DNA of 9,248 nt from an uncultured Devosia sp. (GTDB lineage: Bacteria > Pseudomonadota > Alphaproteobacteria > Rhizobiales > Devosiaceae): positions 1 to 9,248 of the forward strand of contig CAMLOA010000044.1 of assembly GCA_946481445.1 (NCBI GenBank), read 5' to 3'. The position numbers and the translations under genes were made by a program. The notes under the pieces were generated by a model. The model had not been told where the DNA came from and did not search any database. It saw only the letters and a program-made list of their open reading frames with translations. Positions 1-7,000 of the stretch are shown piece after piece. How positions within the stretch are numbered: position 1 is the first letter of the stretch; the number at the start of each line of letters is the position of its first letter.

Positions 1-82
1 CGCCCTTCTTGTGGGCGTCCTCGAGCTTCTTTTGGGAAGGGTCTTCTGTTTTGCTTTCCTGTTCGGGGGCTTCGTCGCTCAA
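1..82 (-). CDS. flhB: FlhB, export apparatus switch protein (N-terminus only)
   Basis: This is the start of FlhB, the inner-membrane protein that switches the flagellar type III export apparatus from rod/hook to filament substrates. Only 27 residues are inside the window; the rest lies beyond position 1. The visible peptide contains SKTEDPSQKKLEDAHKKG, matching the conserved soluble FlhB N-terminus (Glu-Lys-Thr-Glu-x-Pro-Thr-x-Lys-Lys-Leu-x-Asp-Ala-Arg-x-Lys-Gly). The start codon is TTG, directly abutting the TAG stop of fliR with no base between. A strong Shine-Dalgarno GGAGGGG (87-93) lies inside the fliR 3' end, 4 bases upstream, so translation is probably coupled to fliR. No other in-frame start gives the family N-terminus. 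The membrane segments and the autocleavage NPTH motif are outside the window, so intactness cannot be judged. Confidence 0.9.
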   Translation of the reverse strand, partial: MSDEAPEQESKTEDPSQKKLEDAHKKG

Positions 83-850
83 CTAGCCCCTCCACATCGC
101 AAGGTGGTTCTCGAAGCCGGTGAGATACCAGCCCATCATCATCACCAGCAGCAGGGCGAACAGGATCAGCCCCAGGATGATGTTGGCCGGCATCAGCACG
201 AAGAACACCTGCAGCGCCGGCATGAGCCGCGCCAGAATTCCGGCGCCAAGGTTGAACACCAGCCCGAAGACGATGAACGGCGCCGACATCTGCACGCCGA
301 TGGAAAAGGCGCTGGCCACCGTCCGGATGGCCAGTTGTGCGGCATCCTCGAACATCAGCGGCGCATCGAGCGGAAACACCATGTAGCTGTCATAGGTCGC
401 CGCCAGCGCCATGTGGTGCAGGTCGGTGGCAAAGATCAGCGTCATGCCCAGAAAGCTGAGGAAGCTGCCGAAGATGGCGCCCTGGATGCCGGTCTGGGTC
501 GGGTCGGCGGCCATGGCGCTCGATAGCCCGGTTTGGAAGGCGATGATGGCGCCGGCCACCTGCGTCGCCATCACCGTGATGCGGGCAATCGCACCCAGGA
601 CCAGCCCGATGGCGAGCTCATGGAACAGCAGCGACAGGATGACCATGATATTGTCCGGCAATACCGGCATCATCCCGGACAGGAGCGGATAGACCACCAG
701 CGTGAAGGCAAGCGCAAAGCTGAGCCGCATCCGCGCCGGGATCATGTCCTCCCCCAGCGCAGGCATCAGCATGAGGATGGCGCCGATACGCGTGAACAGC
801 AGCATATAGGCGAAGGCGACGTCCGGCAGCCAGTCCAGGCTGATGGTCAC
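83..850 (-). CDS. fliR: FliR, flagellar export gate protein
   Basis: FliR is the single-copy subunit that closes the FliP5-FliQ4-FliR1 export gate in the inner membrane inside the MS ring. The 255-residue product has the usual family length and is almost wholly hydrophobic, with about six membrane segments (roughly residues 12-31, 43-63, 68-90, 95-112, 124-145 and 185-240, the last being a long double span). Family landmarks are the early R21-(x)8-P30 segment, the ELAIGLVLG stretch near 78-86, and the C-terminal LGAGILARLMPALQVFFVLMP (201-221), where FliR proteins carry N-x-x-L-G-x-x-x-R-x-x-P-Q-x-x-V-F. The start is GTG at 850, 4 bases after the fliQ stop, with only a weak purine run upstream, so coupling to fliQ is likely. 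The residue usually Gln after that Pro is Ala here, with Gln two places later. Confidence 0.96.
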   Translation of the reverse strand: MTISLDWLPDVAFAYMLLFTRIGAILMLMPALGEDMIPARMRLSFALAFTLVVYPLLSGMMPVLPDNIMVILSLLFHELAIGLVLGAIARITVMATQVAGAIIAFQTGLSSAMAADPTQTGIQGAIFGSFLSFLGMTLIFATDLHHMALAATYDSYMVFPLDAPLMFEDAAQLAIRTVASAFSIGVQMSAPFIVFGLVFNLGAGILARLMPALQVFFVLMPANIILGLILFALLLVMMMGWYLTGFENHLAMWRG

Positions 851-854
851 GGCC

Positions 855-1121
855 CTAGAACCCCACGATGATCATGTCGACCACCCGGTTCATGTAGCCC
901 CCCATTGTCGCGCCCAGGAATGGCAACGCAATCAGCATGGTGATGAAGATCGAGATGATCTTGGGCACGAAGACCAGCGTCTGCTCCTGGATCTGGGTCA
1001 GCGCCTGGAACAGGGCCACGATGACACCGACCACCAGCCCGACCAGCATCATCGGCGCCGACACGATGATCAGCGTCCAGATGCCGTCACTGGCAATGTC
1101 GAGCACTTCTGCGCCGGTCAT
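855..1121 (-). CDS. fliQ: FliQ, flagellar export gate protein
   Basis: FliQ is a small two-helix membrane protein; four copies join FliP and FliR in the export gate. The 88 residues match the usual length of about 89. Two membrane spans are evident (about 16-38 and 55-77), joined by the diagnostic cytoplasmic-side loop QALTQIQEQTLVFVPK (39-54), the most conserved FliQ feature. The ATG start sits after a weak GGGGCG-type ribosome site. It is the first gene after the 159-base gap carrying the REP-like inverted repeat, so it may depend on read-through from flgB-flgC-fliE or on a promoter of its own; I see no convincing -35/-10 pair or TTAA box in that gap. Confidence 0.96.
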   Translation of the reverse strand: MTGAEVLDIASDGIWTLIIVSAPMMLVGLVVGVIVALFQALTQIQEQTLVFVPKIISIFITMLIALPFLGATMGGYMNRVVDMIIVGF

Positions 1122-1280
1122 GGCAACGCCCCGAGTGGAATCACATAGAGAGTCTATCCCATTTCATGGCGTCATCCCCGCGAAAGCGGGGACCTCGGTT
1201 TACCGGACGCATCATGAACGGAGGTTCCCGCTTTCGCGGGAATGACCCGGTGGAAATAGATTCGGCAGAAGGCCACGCAG
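1122..1280 (-). promoter_or_regulatory. fliE-fliQ intergenic gap with inverted repeat and three GANTC sites
   Basis: This 159-base gap interrupts an otherwise tightly packed gene set (other gaps are 0-12 bases). It contains the REP-like inverted repeat (1171-1246) and three GANTC motifs: GAATC at 1138-1142, GAGTC at 1150-1154 and GATTC at 1259-1263. GANTC is the target of the cell-cycle methylase CcrM in many alphaproteobacteria. The gap could hold a fliQ promoter, an mRNA processing/stability element or a partial terminator. No TTAA box is present. The functional reading is inference; the motifs are visible directly. Confidence 0.5.
1171..1246. repeat. REP-like palindromic element (26-base arms, 24-base loop)
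   Basis: The left arm (1171-1196) and right arm (1221-1246) are reverse complements at 24 of 26 positions by eye, separated by 24 unrelated bases. Each arm is itself a short hairpin: the left carries CCCCGC-GAAA-GCGGGG, and the right carries the equivalent CCCGC-TTTC-GCGGG, read as GAAA on the other strand. The core GTCATnCCCGCGAAAGCGGG resembles dispersed REP-like repeats seen in many proteobacterial intergenic regions. The minus-strand transcript could fold either as two small hairpins or one long stem. There is no T-run after it, so it is not a textbook intrinsic terminator. Similar copies elsewhere in the genome would confirm the repeat class. Confidence 0.85.
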
Positions 1281-1616
1281 TCAGATCGGCATCCGCATGA
1301 TTTCTTCATAGGCCGAAATGACGCGGTCGCGGATGGTCACCATGCTCTGGATGGCGATTTCGGTCTCGCTGAGGGCCGTCACCATGTCCACCACATTGGC
1401 CTTGCCGTTGACCATGTCGATGGCCATCTGGTCGCTGGTGCGGCCGGCATCCACCACGCCTTGCACCTGTTGGGCCAGCAGGTCGGCAAAGTTCTGCCCG
1501 CCCCCGGGTGCGGCAATGGCGGTCAGGTCGGTCTGCGGCTTGGCCGACTGGTTGATGAGGCGCTGCGCATTGCCATAGGCGGCAGTCGCGGCGTTGAAGG
1601 GTGCATTGATCGCCAT
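1281..1616 (-). CDS. fliE: FliE, hook-basal body junction protein
   Basis: FliE is the first substrate of the flagellar export gate and joins the MS ring/export gate to the proximal rod. The 111 residues match the family length. The conserved C-terminal half is clear: QNFADLLAQQV (41-51), then DMVNGKANVVDMVTALSETE (67-86) and the closing VTIRDRVISAYEEIMRMPI (93-111), the standard FliE ending. The N-terminus is Ala/Asn-rich and variable, as expected. The start is ATG at 1616 behind a consensus AGGAGG with 5-base spacing; this site lies in the 12-base gap after the flgC stop. It is third in the flgB-flgC-fliE block, whose products are secreted and assemble together. Confidence 0.96.
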   Translation of the reverse strand: MAINAPFNAATAAYGNAQRLINQSAKPQTDLTAIAAPGGGQNFADLLAQQVQGVVDAGRTSDQMAIDMVNGKANVVDMVTALSETEIAIQSMVTIRDRVISAYEEIMRMPI

Positions 1617-1628
1617 CTTGTCCTCCTA

Positions 1629-2039
1629 TCAGCCGCGCAGGATGTCGAGCGTGCGGCCCAGCATCTGCCGGGTCACGGTAACGACGTTGAGGTTGGCCTC
1701 GTAGGTGCGCTGCGCCTCCCTCATGTCCATCGCCTCGATCAGCGGATTGACGTTGGGATACTGGACATAGCCCGCCGCGTCGGCGGCCGGGTGACCGGGC
1801 TCGTAGCGGCTGGTGAAGTCGGTCATGTCATAGGCCAGGCGTCCCACCTCGACGATACGGCCACCGACATCGGCATCGAAGCTGGTCTCGAAGGTCGGGA
1901 TGCGCCGGCGATAGGGATCCTCGCCCGGCGCCGTCCCCGCTGAATCGGCATTGGCGATGTTCTCGGCGATCACGCGCATCCGGGCGGTCTGCGCATGCAG
2001 GCCCGTGGCGGCGATGCGAAGCGACGAATTGAAGTCCAT
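1629..2039 (-). CDS. flgC: FlgC, proximal rod protein
   Basis: FlgC is a proximal rod subunit that assembles on FliE and FlgB after export through the gate. The 136-residue length is normal. The N-terminal rod signature SLRIAATGLHAQTARM (6-21) runs into the conserved IAENIANADS (24-33). PYRRRIPTF (42-50) and the FlgC hallmark GYVQYPNVNPLIEAMDM (90-106) follow, and the C-terminal amphipathic helix is EAQRTYEANLNVVTVTRQML (108-127). The ATG start at 2039 has AGGAG about 9-10 bases upstream, overlapping the flgB stop codon, so flgB and flgC are probably translationally coupled. No anomalies seen. Confidence 0.97.
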   Translation of the reverse strand: MDFNSSLRIAATGLHAQTARMRVIAENIANADSAGTAPGEDPYRRRIPTFETSFDADVGGRIVEVGRLAYDMTDFTSRYEPGHPAADAAGYVQYPNVNPLIEAMDMREAQRTYEANLNVVTVTRQMLGRTLDILRG

Positions 2040-2051
2040 GCCGGTTTACTC

Positions 2052-2459
2052 CTAGGCCTGCTTGCCGAGCGCGAGGCGGATGATGCTGATCGATTTCTGG
2101 TAGAGGCTGGTGGCGGCCTGGTAGTCCATCATGTTGGTCGTGACCTTCATCATCTCGTCTTCCAGCGTTACCCCGTTGCCTTCGGGGGTGATTTCGAAGC
2201 TCGCCATGCGCTGGGCGCCGAAGGCGACGCCCGCGCCGCTGGACACGGAGAAGTGAGTGGGCTGGGTTGCCGACGTCGTCACCGTGGCCGACGAAAAATT
2301 GCCCATCCGGTCGGCGAAGTCGTATTGCTTGAGGTCACGGCCCTTGAAGCCAGGGGTCTCCGCATTGGCGACGTTTTCCGCCAGCAGGCCTTGACGCGCC
2401 TGGTGCCAGCGCATCTTGTCGGTGAGCGCCGTGAAGACCGGCAAATTCATCAGGCCCAT
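2052..2459 (-). CDS. flgB: FlgB, proximal rod protein
   Basis: FlgB is a proximal rod subunit of the flagellar basal body, exported without a cleaved signal peptide. With the start chosen at 2459 (MGLMNLPVF) the protein has 135 residues, the family's usual size. Family features are KMRWHQARQGLLAENVANAE (15-34), TPGFKGRDL (35-43), TPEGNGVTLEDEM (91-103) and the C-terminal helix NMMDYQAATSLYQKSISIIR (109-128). The open frame extends upstream to 2525, but that extension (Arg/His-rich, unlike FlgB) would run into the promoter and CtrA box, so I reject it. A GGGGGT stretch 9 bases before the chosen ATG is a modest ribosome site. A second ATG at 2450 is possible. It is the first gene of the leftward set, 58 bases from the CtrA box. 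Confidence 0.95.
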   Translation of the reverse strand: MGLMNLPVFTALTDKMRWHQARQGLLAENVANAETPGFKGRDLKQYDFADRMGNFSSATVTTSATQPTHFSVSSGAGVAFGAQRMASFEITPEGNGVTLEDEMMKVTTNMMDYQAATSLYQKSISIIRLALGKQA

Positions 2460-2634
2460 TGGCAGCGACCCCCGCGAGTCTGTCGTGACGCGATGGGCAA
2501 ATCTTGCCGGTCTATGGTTAACCAAGCGTTAACCGGCTAAGGCTACGGCAGGAACGGTCTCGCAATCTGCACATTTGCAGGTCTAACTAGGCAAGAAGTG
2601 CCGCCAGATTCGTGGCGGCTGCATCGGAGTGCAC
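2460..2634. promoter_or_regulatory. Divergent flgB / fliO promoter region
   Basis: This 175-base region lies between the start of flgB (leftward) and fliO (rightward) and should drive both. It contains the TTAA-N7-TTAA box (2518-2532), flanked by short inverted arms CCGGT (2507-2511) and ACCGG (2532-2536). It also holds two GANTC sites (GAGTC 2476-2480; GATTC 2607-2611) and two small inverted repeats, GGCAA-ATC-TTGCC (2496-2508) and CTGCA-CATT-TGCAG (2567-2580). The box is nearer flgB (58 bases) than fliO (102 bases). I do not see a sigma-54 GG-N10-GC element. Promoter activity in both directions is inferred from gene layout. Confidence 0.75.
2518..2532. promoter_or_regulatory. CtrA box, TTAA-N7-TTAA, valid on both strands
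   Basis: The sequence GGTTAACCAAGCGTTAACC contains TTAA (2518-2521), seven bases, and TTAA (2529-2532), followed by C on the plus strand and also by C on the minus strand, so each strand reads TTAA-N7-TTAAC. This is the full consensus for the response regulator CtrA, which controls early flagellar operons in Caulobacter and motility genes in other alphaproteobacteria. By eye TTAA occurs only three times in the whole window, two of them here at exactly the required spacing. Binding is inferred, not shown. Confidence 0.75.
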
Positions 2635-3297
2635 ATGCAGTTCATCACCAGCCTGTTCGGCGGATCGGACAATACCTGGCTGACCGCCGCCTTCGCCCTT
2701 GGCATCGTCCTCATCCTCGTGGTCATCGGCGTTTGGCTGCTCAAGCTGATCTTCGGCGCCACCGGGCGCGTCGCCCGTGGCCGCAACCGGCGCCTGGCGG
2801 TGGTCGATACGCTGGCCCTCGATCCCAAGCGCCAGCTGCTGATCATCCGGCGGGACGATGTCGAGCACCTGATCCTTACCGGCGGGCCGCAGGATGTGGT
2901 GGTGGAGACGGGTATTGCGGTCGCCGAGGCACCGGCGGCAGCGCAGCCCACCCGGCGCCCCATCCCCATGGTCGCCACCCGCAAGGGGCGCGCGCCCGCA
3001 CCTGCCGCAGCGCCCGCGCCTGTCACCGAGCCGGCCCCGGCCCAGCCCGCGAGCGAGCCGCTCACCGCGGTCGAGAAGCTGCGCGAACTGGGCAAGCCGG
3101 CCAATGAGCGGGGCCCCCGCTCGCTGCGCCACACCGCGCTGCTCCGCCCCGTCAGCGAGGGCGACATGGCTCTATCCCCCGAAATCTCGGGCTCTCCCGC
3201 TTCGCCGGCCGCCGACTCAGCTAAAGAGGACGCTGCACAGCAGCTGATCGAAGGCCGGGATCTTGCAGAGGGTCATAGCGACGCCAACCGGAACTGA
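2635..3297 (+). CDS. fliO: FliO, export gate assembly protein
   Basis: FliO is a single-span membrane protein that helps FliP assemble and is not part of the finished gate. The 220-residue product has a short N-terminus, one membrane span (about 17-40), and the conserved cytoplasmic FliO domain RRLAVVDTLALDPKRQLLII (52-71) followed by RRDDVEHLILTGGPQDVVVE (72-91). A Pro/Ala-rich linker (about 96-142) separates it from a C-terminal segment, VEKLRELG (146-153) and RSLRHTALLRPV (162-173), more ordered in composition than the linker. I chose ATG at 2635 because GGAG (2626-2629) lies 5 bases before it; a GTG two codons upstream overlaps that site. The 3' end overlaps fliP by 35 bases. Confidence 0.9.
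   Translation: MQFITSLFGGSDNTWLTAAFALGIVLILVVIGVWLLKLIFGATGRVARGRNRRLAVVDTLALDPKRQLLIIRRDDVEHLILTGGPQDVVVETGIAVAEAPAAAQPTRRPIPMVATRKGRAPAPAAAPAPVTEPAPAQPASEPLTAVEKLRELGKPANERGPRSLRHTALLRPVSEGDMALSPEISGSPASPAADSAKEDAAQQLIEGRDLAEGHSDANRN
3250..3254 (+). promoter_or_regulatory. Ribosome binding site deciding the fliP TTG start
   Basis: GAAGG lies 8 bases upstream of TTG at 3263, within the fliO reading frame. It supports the unusual TTG start for fliP. The only later in-frame candidates before the export signal are a GTG and a TTG inside the hydrophobic signal segment, which would remove the basic N-region. Confidence 0.6.
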
Positions 3298-4063
3298 GCC
3301 CGCCCCCCGGCGGCGGTTCCGTCACGCCCCCTGGCTCGGCCTCGTGGCCGGGCTCGCCCTGGCCCTGTTGCCCACGCTGGCCTTCGGGCAGGATCTCTCC
3401 ATCGATTTCGGCGACGACGCCACCCTGACCGAGCGGGCCGTTCAGCTCATCGGGCTGATCACCATCCTGTCGCTGGCACCATCCGTGCTGGTGATGGTGA
3501 CCAGCTTCACCCGCATCGTGGTCGTCCTTTCCCTGCTGCGCACCGCCATTGGCCTGCAGACGGCGCCGCCCAACTCGGTCATGGTGTCGCTGGCGCTGTT
3601 CCTCACGCTCTTCGTCATGCAGCCCACCCTGCAGCAGAGCTATGACCAGGGCATCGCTCCGCTGATCGCCGGAGAGATAGAGTTCAACCAGGCCTTCGAG
3701 TTGGGCGCCGCGCCCATCCACGAATTCATGCGCGCCAATGTGCGCGAGCAGGATCTGGCCCTGTTCTACGACCTGACCGATGCCGAACCGCCCGAGGATC
3801 CCGAAGCCATCCCGCTGCAGCTGCTGATCCCGGCCTTCATGATTTCCGAACTCCGCCGCGCCTTCGAGATCGGGTTCCTGCTGTTCCTGCCCTTCGTGGT
3901 CATCGACATGGTCGTGGCCTCGGTGCTGATGAGCATGGGCATGATGATGCTGCCGCCGGTGGTGATCTCCCTGCCGTTCAAGCTGATCTTCTTCGTGCTC
4001 GTGGACGGCTGGTACCTGGTCGCCGGATCGCTGGTGCGCAGCTTCGTCAGCGGCGGCGGATAG
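3263..4063 (+). CDS. fliP: FliP, core export gate protein
   Basis: FliP forms the pentameric core of the export gate and is one of few flagellar membrane proteins made with a cleavable signal peptide. Here the signal is residues 1-42: basic RRRFRH (16-21), a hydrophobic run to about 40, and likely cleavage after AFG or GQ. The mature protein shows the FliP signatures VMVTSFTRIVVVLSLLRTAI (77-96), APPNSVMVSLALFLTLFVMQP (101-121), LLIPAFMISELRRAFEIGFL (187-206), LPFVVIDMVVASVLMSMGMM (209-228) and PFKLIFFVLVDGWYLVAGSLV (238-258), close to the family consensus. Its 266 residues are slightly longer than enterobacterial FliP because of the N-terminal extension. It starts at TTG inside fliO (35-base overlap) and ends one base from the stop of the oppositely oriented downstream gene. 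Confidence 0.97.
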   Translation: MQRVIATPTGTEPAPRRRFRHAPWLGLVAGLALALLPTLAFGQDLSIDFGDDATLTERAVQLIGLITILSLAPSVLVMVTSFTRIVVVLSLLRTAIGLQTAPPNSVMVSLALFLTLFVMQPTLQQSYDQGIAPLIAGEIEFNQAFELGAAPIHEFMRANVREQDLALFYDLTDAEPPEDPEAIPLQLLIPAFMISELRRAFEIGFLLFLPFVVIDMVVASVLMSMGMMMLPPVVISLPFKLIFFVLVDGWYLVAGSLVRSFVSGGG

Positions 4064-4064
4064 C

Positions 4065-7000
4065 TCAGCTGGCGCTGGCTATGCCTGCGCTCGGCTCGGA
4101 CGCCACCAGCGGCGCCAGGGCGCCATCGGGGCCGTAAGTGTCGCGATAGGAGGCGAGGAAAGCGTTGATGCCTTCCACGTTGGCCACCTGGCTCGCCACG
4201 GTCTTGAACTCGAGGCTGGTAATGTCGGCATTCCCGGTCACCAGGTCGAACATGGCCCATTCCGGCGATGTCACCAGCACATCGCCGAACTTGGAGCGCA
4301 GCCGCGCCAGGCCGAACGTATCGCCCGCCATGGCAAAGCCCACCGCCGCCTTGATGACCCCCATCCTGGCTGGCTGGCTCATGGCGCCGTTGTCGGCCTG
4401 CTCCGCATAGAGCGCCTCGAGCATCTCACTGGCCTGCACATAGCGCTTGGCCCGCCAGTTGGCGTCGATCCGCATCAGCTCCACGTCGCGGCCATCCATG
4501 TCGCGGATCAGGTCCAGGGCAAGCTGGTCGCGGCCGCCATCGATCATGGCGCGCGCTTCAAGGATGCGGCGCTGCCGGGCCAGGGATTCCGGGATATCGG
4601 GAAGCCGGGTGGCATTGAGCACGCGCAAGGCATCCTGCGGCTTGCGGTCGGCCAGGTAGATCACCGCCAGGTCGGTGGCGATCTGCGTCCTGGCGACGCC
4701 GGTCAGGCGGTTTTCGAGCTGGTACTCGAGCAGTTCGGATGCCTGCGCCAGCAGGTCCACCCGCACCAGCCGGCGCGCCAGGTTGCGGATCATCTCGTCG
4801 CCGCGGGCGCCGGGCGGCGTCAGGGCGCGGAAATCGTAATACAGCGCCAGCGCTTCCACCGGGCCCAGCGAGTCGGCGACGCCGTCGAGGAACAGCTGGG
4901 CAAACACCACCTGGGCCTGGTCGCGCAGGGCGTTGATCGGCGGGCTTTCCGGATAGGTGGCCACGGCCTGCCGCACAGCCTCGAAGCCCTGCCGGTAGTC
5001 GCCGTTGCGGAAATAGATGTCGGCCAGCAGCGCCTGCATGTCGGCTTCCAGCGGATTGCCCCGCCACAGCAGGGCCTCGGCCGACAACGTCTCGGCGCCC
5101 TTCTGCAGGTTGAGCTTGCCCGCCTGGTCGAGCAGCATCAGCGTACGATAGACGGCCTCGGCCCGGGTGGGCCGGATATCGGCGGCGATCACCTGCCCAT
5201 AGGTGTCGATGGCCTCGTCGAGCCGCCCGCGCAACTCGTCGACCCGGCCCGAAAGCAGGTGATAGAGGCTGGTCTCCTCGAGGCTGAGATTGGCGAAGTC
5301 CATGCCGGCGAGCAGGCCCTCGGCCATGTCGGCGTCGCCTGTCTCCACCGCCGCACGCACCGCCGCCAGCAGGAACCGATGCCGGATCCAGGCCGGGTAG
5401 CTGTTGATCACTGGCATGGCCGCCGAGGCGTCGGCCCGGGCGCCCTTGAAGTCGTAGTCGTCGACCCGGGCGATGGTCCGCCACAGCAGGGCATCGACCT
5501 CCTGCCCCATCGAGGGCGTATTGAGAATGCCCAGCGCATCCTTGGGCCGGTGCGCCAGGGTCTCGGCAATCGCCTCGGCGAGCCGCAGCTTGCGCGTCAG
5601 GTCCTGGTTGGTGAGGTCTGCCTCCAGCACCCTGATCACGCCCAGCGCCTCGTGGGCGAACTGGTTGGCGAGGTAGTAGTGGGCCAGGTCGAGCCGCGCC
5701 CTGTCGCGCTGCGCGCCCTCCCCTTCGGCAGCGCTCGCCATCAGGTCCTCGGTCTGCTGCACGAACAGGCCATGATCCTTGGTCTCGAGGCTGGCAAAGT
5801 CGATGAAGGCACCGCGCATGGATTCGGTTATCCCGGTGCCCAGCGTGCGCGGGCCGTCGAGGGCCGAGACGGTGAGCCCGCCCAGCGTGCTGATCACCGC
5901 CAGCTCGTTCTCCAGCGCGATGTCGATCTCGCTGGTCTCGGGCTTGATCACCAGCCCATGCACGCTGCGCAGGGCCGAGAACTCCACATAGTCCAGCGTG
6001 CGGGTCACGCCGCGCGCCGGCGGATAGGCCGTGACCACCTTGAGGATGTCGCCGACATTGGGGTCGCGGAAATCATGGACGCGGCCGGGCCGGGCAATGT
6101 CGGCCGTAACCTCGAAATCACCCTCGACGTCACGCCGCCGGCTGAGCTCGATCGGTTCGGTCGGGGTCAGCATGATGTCGCCCAGCGACAGCACCCAGGC
6201 CATGCCCTCCGAGCCCAGGGTCGCAAGCCGGTCCTGCGACAGCTCTACCCGCACCAGTTGCGTATCCCCGGCCGCCACGACGGCGAATTCGCTGGCCAGC
6301 GCATCCAGTTCGTTCGAATGGGTGGGCGGGGCGATGCCGGCCACCGTGTCGAACATCATCCACACCGTGTCGCCGCGGCGGAATACGGCGGCAGGCGTAT
6401 CCTGCTCGAAGGGGAACACGACACGCACCGTCGACCCCAGCACGCTCACGAATGGCGTGATCGTGCCGCCGACGGCTTCCGGATAGAGCTTGTCCACCTG
6501 CGGCGGCGCATGGCTTTGATCTGCCGGCTCGTGCCCGGCATCGACGCCGTCGGCCAGGCTCGCGGCATCGAAGCTGGGCAGGCCCGTGCCCGCAATGTCC
6601 ACGTCCAGCACATACTGGCGGGGCGATATCTCATAGAACCGCGGCGTCACGCCCTCGGCCAGTTCCAGCGTCACCGTGGACCCGTCCGGATTGACCGCGG
6701 TCTCGATCGATCCGATTTCCGGTGGCAGGTCGATGGCCAGGTCGCGCATGTCGATGCCGACCGGCCACTCGAAGGCGATCAGCCCCAGCCCACCCTCCTG
6801 CACGTAGTCGGCGACAGTGGGCACCGTCCAGTCGAACTGCACGCGCATGAAGGTCGGGTTGCGGCCGATGCGGACGCTGACCTGCGGATCGAGCTCGGCC
6901 ACGTCGGAAGCCTTGCGCTGGCGCTCGGCCTCGATGGCGGCCAGCCGCGCCCGCTCCGCCAGCTCGTCCACCACATCCTGCGGCAGGCCGGGCGGCATCC

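Noticed and set aside
11..526. Plus-strand frame with a His/Gln-rich product opposite fliR and flhB
   Set aside because: The His/Gln richness is the antisense of Met/Leu/Val-rich membrane helices; fliR and flhB explain the stretch fully.
1171..1246. Intrinsic terminator after fliE
   Set aside because: The stem is strong but no T-run follows on the minus strand, and the genes beyond belong to the same functional set. It is better called a REP-like repeat with possible partial effects.
2496..2510. Possible sigma-54 promoter in the GGCAAATCTTGCC inverted repeat
   Set aside because: GG and GC are 8 bases apart on either strand, not the required 10.
2460..2525. 22-residue N-terminal extension of FlgB
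   Set aside because: It would start inside the CtrA box and does not resemble the FlgB N-terminus; the 2459 start restores the normal family length.
2583..3167. Open frames on the minus strand opposite fliO
   Set aside because: Low-complexity Arg/Ala/Gly composition and a clear FliO on the other strand; these are shadow frames.
4040..4100. Shared bidirectional terminator between fliP and the large gene
   Set aside because: I could not find an inverted repeat with flanking T/A tracts; only short chance complementarities are present.
4558..5484. Second minus-strand frame of 308 codons inside the large gene
   Set aside because: Arg/Gly/Pro-rich composition typical of a shifted frame in high-GC DNA. 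The main frame is continuous through this stretch, so there is no sign of a frameshift.
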